Below are positions 1 to 5,813 of a DNA stretch of 8,223 nt, in pieces. Source of the DNA: Winogradskyella sp. UBA3174 (GTDB lineage Bacteria; Bacteroidota; Bacteroidia; Flavobacteriales; Flavobacteriaceae). The stretch is taken from the NCBI RefSeq assembly GCF_002364335.1, contig NZ_DEXW01000025.1:222988-231210 (forward strand). Direction: 5' to 3'. The position numbers were made by a program, and so were the translations under genes. The notes below the pieces were generated by a model, which was given only the letters and a program-made list of their open reading frames with translations, was not told where the DNA came from and searched no databases. Each line of letters starts with the position of its first letter. Positions within the stretch are counted from its first letter, which is position 1.

Positions 1-206
1 TTAAATTTTTAGAATTTCTAATTAGCAAAGAAGCGCAAGACGTATTTGCAACCGTCAATTATGAATATCCTGTAAATCCAGAAGCTAAAACTTCAGAATT
101 ATTAAAATCTTGGGGAGACTTTAAAGAAGATAATGTTGACTTATCTTTGTTGGGTGAAAACAATAAAAAAGCAGTCCTTTTATTTGACGAAGCTGGTTGG
201 AAATAA
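1..206 (+). CDS. Ferric-iron ABC transporter, periplasmic substrate-binding protein (C-terminal end only)
   Basis: This is the 3' end of a gene that begins left of the window. The frame starting at base 3 gives 67 residues before TAA at 204-206. The visible part reads KFLEFLISKEAQDVFATVN, then EYPVNPEA, then a tail ending DEAGWK. Substrate-binding proteins of the FbpA/FutA iron family end this way: a helix of the form F-L-x-S-x-E-A-Q, then N-x-E-Y-P-V, then a segment with S-W-G-x-F-K. Such proteins bind Fe(3+) in the periplasm and deliver it to the permease. The next gene begins three bases after the stop and encodes the matching permease, which supports the call. The iron-binding tyrosines and the signal peptide lie outside the window, so iron rather than another metal is inferred from family and context. 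Confidence 0.8.
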   Translation, partial: KFLEFLISKEAQDVFATVNYEYPVNPEAKTSELLKSWGDFKEDNVDLSLLGENNKKAVLLFDEAGWK

Positions 207-209
207 GTC

Positions 210-1841
210 TTGAAAAAACGATTTAACACTTATATAAAACGCGATTTCAATACATGGTCAATGTTAACATTGGCCATTATTGCTTTTGTGTCGTTACCCA
301 TAATCACTATATTTATACAGCTTTTTTTAGGGCCAGGAGAATCGTGGCTCCATGTGGTAAAAAACCTACTGCCAGACTATACAGTTAACACCGTAATTCT
401 TATTGTAGGTTGTACAATATTGACCTTTCTTTTCGGAGTGTCTTCCGCTTGGATTGTTAGTCGGTATCATTTTTTTATGCGACAACCTTTAGAGTGGTTG
501 TTAATTTTACCATTGGCAATTCCGTCCTACATTACAGCGTATGCTTACGCTGGTTTTTTTGACTATGGTGGCACTTTAGAATTACTGTTGAGAGTCCTAA
601 ATATTAACCCATACAAATTTGATGTCATGAACATCTACGGGCTCATTTTTGTACTCAGTATATCGCTTTATCCTTATGTATATATTAGCAGCCGTGTGGT
701 CTTTCGCTACCAATCATCACGATTAATTGAAGCGTCAAAAATGTTGGGTGCAAGCGAATTTAAAACACTTCTCAGAATTGTTTTACCACTTGCAAGACCA
801 GCTATTATCGGTGGTTTAATCCTGGTACTTATGGAAGTACTTAATGATTATGGGGCTGCAAAATATTATGGTGTTCAAACATTTACCACAGGCGTTTTTA
901 GAGCTTGGTTTTCTTTAGAAGAGCCTTCTACGGCCATTTATTTATCGGCTATTTTATTAGTTGTTGTATTTCTGTTTATTGGTTTAGAACGCTGGCAGCG
1001 TGGTGCTAAAAAATTTACATTTTCTTTAAAGAGTGAAGCGAAGCTTTCTAAATTAAAGGTCTCTAAACAAAGCCAATTTGTACTATTCATAATAGTAGGT
1101 TTTCCTGTTTTATTGGGATTTGTACTTCCTTTTTTTCAATTGTTATATTGGTGTGTTTTAACCTTTTCAGATGTGGCTTCAGCAGGTTTTTATCCTATTG
1201 CATTGCAAAGTTTAGGCATTGCTGTATCAGCATCTTTTTTAACCGTAATTTTTGCAGTGTTTGTTTTATATTTCCCAAAATGGAATCGCATTGCCATACT
1301 TAAACAAAGTTCGCGTATTGCTGTTTTAGGCTATGCTATCCCTGGAGCAATTATTGCCATTGGCGTTATGATTCCGTTATTAAGTTTAGATAAATTGGGT
1401 ATTGAAATAGGTAAAACCTATTTTGATGCTGATATTGGTTTTATGATTAATGGCACTGTTTTTATATTAATCTATGCGTATATTATTCGGTTTTTAGCTG
1501 TGGCTTTTAATCCTATTGAGGCCGGTCAATTAAAATTAAAAAATTGCTTATCGGAATCCTCTCGTTTATTAGGAAAAAGTCCTTTTAAAACCTTTTTAAA
1601 TATTGAATTCCCATTACTAAAACCCAGTTTAATTGGCGCATTTATTTTAGTTTTTGTAGATGTAATGAAAGAGTTACCATTAACCTTAATTCTAAAACCT
1701 TATCACATCAATACATTAGCAGTTAAAGCCTATGAATTTGCTAGTGACGAAATGATAATGGAAGCTGCTTTACCCTCATTATGCATCATTGCGACGGGAA
1801 TTGTACCTATTATTTTGTTAAACCGACTAATTTTGAAATAG
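210..1841 (+). CDS. fbpB: Ferric-iron ABC transporter permease, two fused membrane domains (FbpB type)
   Basis: This 543-residue inner-membrane protein should form the iron channel of the importer. It contains two binding-protein-dependent permease domains in one chain, as FbpB proteins do. Hydrophobic segments are visible near residues 18-40, 60-82, 96-116, 142-160, 196-212 and 241-258 in the first half. Those in the second half lie near 290-315, 332-355, 370-391, 410-432, 474-492 and 520-541. Each half has the EAA loop that docks to the ATPase: EASKMLGAS near 174 and ESSRLLGKS near 449. The motif DVMKELPLTLIL near 484-495 is typical of iron permeases. The start is a TTG three bases after the upstream stop; the first ATG (M18, 261-263) would cut the N-terminal cytoplasmic stretch. 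The length matches the family. It is probably translationally coupled to both neighbours. Confidence 0.9.
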   Translation: MKKRFNTYIKRDFNTWSMLTLAIIAFVSLPIITIFIQLFLGPGESWLHVVKNLLPDYTVNTVILIVGCTILTFLFGVSSAWIVSRYHFFMRQPLEWLLILPLAIPSYITAYAYAGFFDYGGTLELLLRVLNINPYKFDVMNIYGLIFVLSISLYPYVYISSRVVFRYQSSRLIEASKMLGASEFKTLLRIVLPLARPAIIGGLILVLMEVLNDYGAAKYYGVQTFTTGVFRAWFSLEEPSTAIYLSAILLVVVFLFIGLERWQRGAKKFTFSLKSEAKLSKLKVSKQSQFVLFIIVGFPVLLGFVLPFFQLLYWCVLTFSDVASAGFYPIALQSLGIAVSASFLTVIFAVFVLYFPKWNRIAILKQSSRIAVLGYAIPGAIIAIGVMIPLLSLDKLGIEIGKTYFDADIGFMINGTVFILIYAYIIRFLAVAFNPIEAGQLKLKNCLSESSRLLGKSPFKTFLNIEFPLLKPSLIGAFILVFVDVMKELPLTLILKPYHINTLAVKAYEFASDEMIMEAALPSLCIIATGIVPIILLNRLILK

Positions 1842-1843
1842 AA

Positions 1844-2605
1844 ATGTCAGAAAATACGCAAAAAATCGAAGCTAAACCTACCTCTAAAAATATTTTAGTT
1901 TTACAAGACTTGACCAAAACCTTCAATAAGACTAAAACAGTTGCCGTTTCTAAGTTGAGTTTAAACATCAAGAGAAATAGTATCACAGCCATTGTGGGTG
2001 AGAGTGGAAGTGGTAAAACAACTTTATGTCGATTAATTGCAGGTTTAGAAACGCCAGATGAAGGTTGTATTCAAATCAATAATAAGGTGGTGTCCTCGAC
2101 AACAGTATTTACACCACCAGAAAAACGACACATTGGTATGGTCTTTCAAGATTATGCATTGTTTCCGCATCTTACTTTGTATAAAAATATTGCTTATGGT
2201 TTAGCAAAGGGAGTCGATAAAGTGAAACGAGTTATTGATTTGTTAGATTTGGTGGGTTTAAAAGATTTAGAAAAACGCTATCCACATCAGTTATCTGGAG
2301 GTCAACAGCAACGTGTTGCTTTGGCAAGAGCCTTGGCACCATCGCCAGATATTTTAATATTAGATGAACCTTTTAGTAATCTCGATGCCAATTTCAGAGT
2401 AAAGCTAAGAAAGGAAATTTTTCAAATTATAAAACAAACTCAAGTCACAGCCCTGTTTATCACACATGATACAGATGATGCTACTGCAGTTGCAGACGAA
2501 ATTATGATTATTAAAGATGGGGTCTTGGTGCAACATGATGCGACTAAAGTAATTATAGAACAACCTAAAAATAGTTATGTAGCTTCACTTTTTAGCCGCG
2601 GTTGA
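1844..2605 (+). CDS. fbpC: Ferric-iron ABC transporter ATPase (FbpC type), short form
   Basis: This 253-residue cytoplasmic ATPase should power iron import through the fused permease. All nucleotide-binding motifs are intact: Walker A GESGSGKTT (52-60), Q-loop Q102 in VFQDYALFPH, signature LSGGQQQR (150-157), Walker B LILDE (171-175), and switch H208 in FITHD. The frame is open further upstream, to 1781, but that part overlaps the permease gene. The ATG at 1844, two bases after the permease stop, gives a normal ABC N-terminus and is the better start. FbpC proteins usually continue for about 100 residues into a TOBE-like regulatory domain. Here the protein stops after YVASLFSRG, just where that part would begin. 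It is either a naturally compact ATPase or has lost its tail. The core looks functional. Confidence 0.9.
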   Translation: MSENTQKIEAKPTSKNILVLQDLTKTFNKTKTVAVSKLSLNIKRNSITAIVGESGSGKTTLCRLIAGLETPDEGCIQINNKVVSSTTVFTPPEKRHIGMVFQDYALFPHLTLYKNIAYGLAKGVDKVKRVIDLLDLVGLKDLEKRYPHQLSGGQQQRVALARALAPSPDILILDEPFSNLDANFRVKLRKEIFQIIKQTQVTALFITHDTDDATAVADEIMIIKDGVLVQHDATKVIIEQPKNSYVASLFSRG

Positions 2606-2794
2606 TACTAATAAAATCAGTTTTAGCTTAGATTTTGTTATATTATTGTCATTTTTTAATCTATTTGCAAGATAAGATTGGTTTTTTTGTGGTTATATTC
2701 AACGTATTACGTTGTCAAGAATAATGTAGTATTTTATATTGAAAAATAAGGTAAAAAAATACGTAAAAACACATGCAATTATACCTTAATTGTA
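2606..2794. other. Intergenic region between the iron operon and the decayed guaB
   Basis: This AT-rich stretch of 189 bases has no credible gene. Near its left end the six-base arms AAAATC (2613-2618) and GATTTT (2631-2636) could form a weak hairpin, but it is AT-rich with a 12-base loop, so it is a poor terminator candidate. A perfect interrupted palindrome lies at 2700-2714. Matches to the Bacteroidota -7 element (TAnnTTTG) exist only with one mismatch (for example 2660-2667) and lack a well-spaced -33 TTTG, so no promoter is called. The region presumably once carried the guaB promoter. Confidence 0.5.
2700..2714. promoter_or_regulatory. Perfect interrupted palindrome, possible operator
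   Basis: CAACGTATTACGTTG has two perfect seven-base arms around a central T. It lies 80 bases before the start codon of the decayed guaB and 94 bases after the end of fbpC. Size and symmetry would suit a small dimeric regulator. No regulator is recognised, and a 15-base palindrome in AT-rich DNA may be chance. Confidence 0.25.
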
Positions 2795-4255
2795 ATGAAA
2801 GCGCCCGAAAATAAAATTTTAGGAGAAGGACTTACTTACGACCACGTTTTATTAGTACCGGCATTCTCGGAAGTTCTTCCGCTCGAAGTCAATATTCAGA
2901 CAAAATTTACACGAAATATTACAATTAACATTCCTGTTATTTCAGCAGCTATGATCACGGTTACTGAAAGTAAAATGGCAATTGCTATGGCGCAAGAAGG
3001 AGGTATTGGTGTGTTGCACAAAAATAGGACCATTGCTGAGCAAGCGGCTAAAGTAAGACGCGTAAAACGTGCTAAAAGTGGTATAATTATAGATCCTGTG
3101 ACCCTGCCTTTAACAGCAACGGTGGCAGATGCAAAGCGAAACATGGCTGAGTACAGAATTGGTGGTATCCCTATTGTAGACTACAAAGGGATTGTAATTA
3201 TTAGAGACTTAAGATTTGAACATAAAAATGACAGACCTATAGTTGATGGTCATGACGATTGAAAACTTCGTTATTGCTGCTGTAGGTACCTCCTTAAAGA
3301 TGCTGAAAAGATTCTACAAAAACATAAAATTGAAAAACTACTTATTTTGGATGATAATTATAAACTTGCGGGCCTAATTATTTTTATAGCTATTACGAAA
3401 GTAACGTAAAAGTCAAATGCAAATAAAGATAAATACGGAAGGTTACGCGTTGCTGCAGCAATTAGAGTTACAGTTGATGCTGTGGATAGAGCTCAGGCTT
3501 TGGTAAAAACAAGAGTAGATGCTGTGGTTATTGATACAGCGGCATGGATACACTGTTTGAGTAGTCACCATTCTAAAAGTTATAAAACAACAGTTTCCTA
3601 AACGAGATGTCATCGTTGGGAACATCGCAACTGGTGAAGCCGCAAAATATTTGGTCGAAGAGGGGCAGATGCCGTAAAAGTTGGTATTGGACCTAGTTCT
3701 ATTTGTACGACTCAAGTTATTGCAGGTGTTGGTTTTTTACAATTTTCAGCGGTGTTAGAAGTTGCAGCAGCTATCAAAGGCTCAGGAGTGCCCGTAATTG
3801 CAGATGGTAGAATTCGATATACAGGAGATATTCCTAAAGCCATTGCCGTTGGTGAAGATATCGTAATGTTAGGGTCCTTATTAGCAGGAACAAAAGAGAG
3901 TCCTGGTGAAACGATTATTTACAAAAGCCGAAAGTTTAAGCGGTATAGAGGTATGGGTTCTGTTGAAGCGATGAAACAAGGGAGTAAAGACTGGTATTTT
4001 TAAGATGTAGAAGATGATATTAAAAAATTAGTACTAGAAGGTATTGTTGGTCGTGTACCATATAAAGGAGATTTGGTAGAAAGTATTCATCAGTTTATTG
4101 GAGGCCTTAGGGCAGGTGTGGGCTACTGTGGCGCAAAAAATATTGCCACTTTAAAAGAAACAAGATGGTTTGTTAAAATTACTGCGAGTGGTCTAAATAA
4201 AAGTCATCCACATGATATAACAATTACTAAGCAATCATCTAATTACTCGAGATAG
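2795..4255 (+). pseudogene. guaB: IMP dehydrogenase, inactivated by multiple frameshifts and stops
   Basis: IMP dehydrogenase converts IMP to XMP in guanine nucleotide synthesis. Similarity can be followed from ATG at 2795 (KILGEGLTYDHVLLVPAFSE) to the usual ending NYSR before TAG at 4253. The span equals about 487 codons, close to the normal size of about 490, with both CBS domains (near 3085-3410) and the catalytic region. Four frameshifts break it: +1 near 3247, -1 near 3296, +1 at about 3542 and -1 near 3663. Three in-frame stops are also present: TAA 3407-3409, TGA 3558-3560 and TAA 4001-4003. About four codons are missing from CBS domain 1 near 3187. The catalytic Cys codon survives at 3704-3706, but its motif has changed to GPSSICTTQ (normally GPGSICTTR). 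The conserved AAMDTVTE became AAMITVTE, and GGIRYTG became GRIRYTG. The largest open piece is 155 residues, so no full enzyme can be made. Identity is very secure because the segments match one protein in order. Confidence 0.93.
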
Positions 4256-4296
4256 CTAAAATTCTTGGGGATACAGGGGCCTTATGATATAACAGT

Positions 4297-4328
4297 AAAA
4301 ACAGCATTTTAAGATGCTGTTTTTTTTA
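4297..4328 (+). terminator. Rho-independent terminator after the guaB pseudogene
   Basis: ACAGCAT (4301-4307) pairs with ATGCTGT (4314-4320) around a six-base loop. The stem is extended by flanking A and T bases and followed by a run of T from 4320. It sits 42 bases after the guaB stop. The hairpin has stayed intact although the gene has decayed, so it may still stop transcription coming through from the left. Confidence 0.8.
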
Positions 4329-4368
4329 TAAGGTTTGGTTACTACGCGGTGGTTAATCTACGGCCTGT

Positions 4369-4440
4369 TTAAGTCATCAATTTAGCAAACAAATCATCTG
4401 TAGGAAATACCAATGGATTTTTAGTGAGCACTTGAGGTCT
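4369..4440 (-). pseudogene. Possible protein remnant, unassigned
   Basis: Read on the minus strand, 4440 to 4369 gives 23 codons containing QVLTKNPLVFPTDDLFAKL and then TAA at 4371-4369. The run looks protein-like and resembles the C-terminal N-P-x-x-[FY]-P-[ST] region of polyamine-type solute-binding proteins, but this is only an impression from memory. No upstream continuation was found; the frame runs into the end of the decayed ppk. It may be a leftover of another lost gene or a chance open stretch. The rest of 4329-4440 shows nothing recognisable. Confidence 0.2.
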
Positions 4441-5183
4441 AGTAGTTCATTATAATCACGCTGTCGGATTGGTAAATTATATTTGTTTTAGTTTTTTTTT
4501 ATAGCTGGGCTTTGTTTATTCACGCTTTTGAATCCCTGTAAATCAGTTCTTAACTTGGCTTTTGTCTCCGTAAATGCGCAATAGATATTTAAAAATCATC
4601 TTAAGGTATTCGGTAGAGTAAATAATATTTTGATAGGTGATTATTGTTGTATTCCCTTGAATAACCTCTTCAATATTTTATTTGAGTTAAATGGAAAATA
4701 AACAGAGAACTAACGCTGCTGTATTTCAAAAAAGGGTCTACAATATTGATGATTGTAATAGGTTCACTTTGGCTCTCAATACGCGGAACTAAAAAGTAAA
4801 TCTACCTAATTATCAATCTTATTGTAACACCTGCGTTAGTGGCTCTGTAGAGTAATTTTATCACCTTTTCATCCTTTAGGCGGTTGAGTTTTAAAATAAT
4901 TTAGGCCTCTTTTTCTAATTTTGAATTTTAATTTCTTTCTCTATTACTTATGTAAATACACGTCGTATCAAAAATAGTGATAGGACGATGCTTTTAGTGC
5001 TAGGAATAATTAATATTCTATAACCAGTGTGACTTGCAGTACTTCTGATGTAATTTTTGATTTGACGTCATTAAGCTAAAATCGGTATAAATTTCAGATG
5101 TTTTTTGGTTAAAATTTCCCGTTCTAAGTTGAGCATTGCTCTTAATAGCTTTACCCACTTTTTTCTATGTAGAGAATTTTAGA
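4441..5183 (-). pseudogene. ppk: Polyphosphate kinase, heavily decayed C-terminal half
   Basis: Polyphosphate kinase makes polyphosphate from ATP. No long frame survives, but minus-strand pieces in three frames line up in order with the C-terminal half of Ppk1. SKILYIE lies at 5183-5163. LRTGNFNQKTSEIYTDF begins at 5128 (family: TGNFNEKTA-x-IYTDF). IILKLNRLKDEKVIKLLY followed by RATNAGVTIRLIIR covers 4900-4805. LVPRIESQSEPITIINIVD covers about 4792-4736. A tail with IYGDKSQ follows near 4574, and IRQRDYNEL lies near 4465-4440. The family motif R-F-L-E-H-S-R, which includes a catalytic histidine, has become PFLKYSSV, so the histidine is lost. Stops and frameshifts separate the pieces, for example TAG at 4804-4802. 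The N-terminal half is absent: sequence switches at 5183/5184 to a plus-strand lyase fragment. The left end is approximate. Confidence 0.82.
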
Positions 5184-5499
5184 ATGTGATTTTATCCCTC
5201 AGTGATACAATTGGCAGTTCAGATTCTGATACTATAGAATACTTATTTTTAAATTTAATTCGTACCTATTCCCATATAGAATTTGGCGCACATTTACATA
5301 CCACACATCGCGTTGGTTCGAAAAAATTGATGCAGCTTACTCAGCCGGTTGCCCATTGGCAAAAGACGTACTTACAGGTAATAGGCCAACCGAAAAAATG
5401 TTGTCCTATTTTACTCAGAAAAAAGCACACAATTTAAATGCGATGCCTTTTGAGAGTTCTTATAACGAAGCGACTAAGATTTTTACTAAATATCATTGA
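5184..5499 (+). pseudogene. Hydroxymethylglutaryl-CoA lyase, truncated and broken C-terminal part
   Basis: HMG-CoA lyase cleaves HMG-CoA to acetoacetate and acetyl-CoA in leucine breakdown. The remnant opens with ILSLSDTIGSSDSDTIEYLF, typical of the middle of the barrel, and continues to IEFGAHLHTT, the metal-binding H-x-H strand. A frameshift near 5305-5313 then changes frame. WFEKIDAAYSAGC follows, then directly PLAKDVLTGNRPTEKMLSYF, and the chain ends FESSYNEATKIFTKYH with TGA at 5497-5499. Between AGC and PLAKD the family normally has about 13 more residues, including R-F-D-G-A and the glycine-rich G-x-G-G-C loop with the catalytic cysteine; these are missing in frame. The N-terminal half (roughly 160 residues) is absent. 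With no start region, a frameshift and a lost active-site loop, it cannot be functional. Confidence 0.88.
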
Positions 5500-5501
5500 T
5501 T

Positions 5502-5530
5502 AAAAAAGACTGCCATTTCAGACAGTCTTT
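5502..5530. terminator. Bidirectional hairpin terminator between convergent genes
   Basis: AAAGACTG (5505-5512) pairs perfectly with CAGTCTTT (5523-5530) around a ten-base loop. On the minus strand the stem is followed by six T, a good terminator for the exported propeller protein that ends at 5553. On the plus strand only three T follow, so it would be a weaker terminator for the lyase remnant ending at 5499. Confidence 0.8.
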
Positions 5531-5552
5531 AATTCAATAGTTTCGGTCAAGC

Positions 5553-5813
5553 CTATTTTAGAATAATTTTTTTAGTTGTTGTGAATTCACCAGAAGTAAA
5601 TTTCAACATATAAATACCACTAGAAAGTGATGACAAGTCAAGTAATTTGTTCTGAAACCCTAGATTTGAACTCAGCGTATTTTGAAATACTTTCTGGCCA
5701 GTTGTAGAGTAGATTGATACTTCATTATTATCTGAACTTAAAGTATTCACGTCATAAACTAAGTTGATTTGCTTATCATTTGACGGATTTGGATAAACGC
5801 TAAAAGATAAATT
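5553..5813 (-). repeat. T9SS sorting-domain module, copy 1
   Basis: This is the last 86 codons plus stop of the propeller gene. It matches 7366-7626 at 69 of 86 residues (80%), counted by eye without gaps. DNA similarity continues ten bases past the stop, with TCGGTCAAGC at 5543-5552 matching TCGGTTAAGC at 7356-7365 with one mismatch. The pair looks like a duplicated or gene-converted tail. Confidence 0.85.

Noticed and set aside
1810..1992. Minus-strand open frame of 60 codons
   Set aside because: It lies opposite the end of the permease and the start of the ATPase, both clear genes; the product is low-complexity hydrophobic with no motif.
2896..3144. Minus-strand open frame of 82 codons
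   Set aside because: It is antisense to the best-preserved part of guaB and arises from that gene's codon pattern.
3443..3715. Minus-strand open frame of 90 codons
   Set aside because: It is antisense to the catalytic half of guaB, where the plus strand gives ordered IMP dehydrogenase similarity; no independent features.
3752..4255. Two separate small genes (3752-4003 and 4073-4255)
   Set aside because: Both are in-frame pieces of the same guaB pseudogene, separated by the TAA at 4001 and in line with the upstream pieces.
4256..5183. An RNA gene or novel non-coding element in the ORF-poor stretch
   Set aside because: Most of it is explained by the terminator and the decayed ppk; no tRNA or rRNA signature was seen.
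5186..5437. An 83-residue gene as it stands
   Set aside because: Only the first about 40 residues are HMG-CoA lyase; the rest is an out-of-frame reading after the shift near 5305-5313, while the true sequence continues in another frame.
2795..5499. Sequencing or assembly error as cause of the broken genes
   Set aside because: Long intact frames on both sides, many substitutions at conserved residues, nonsense point changes and missing gene halves cannot all be read errors. A few indels might still be.
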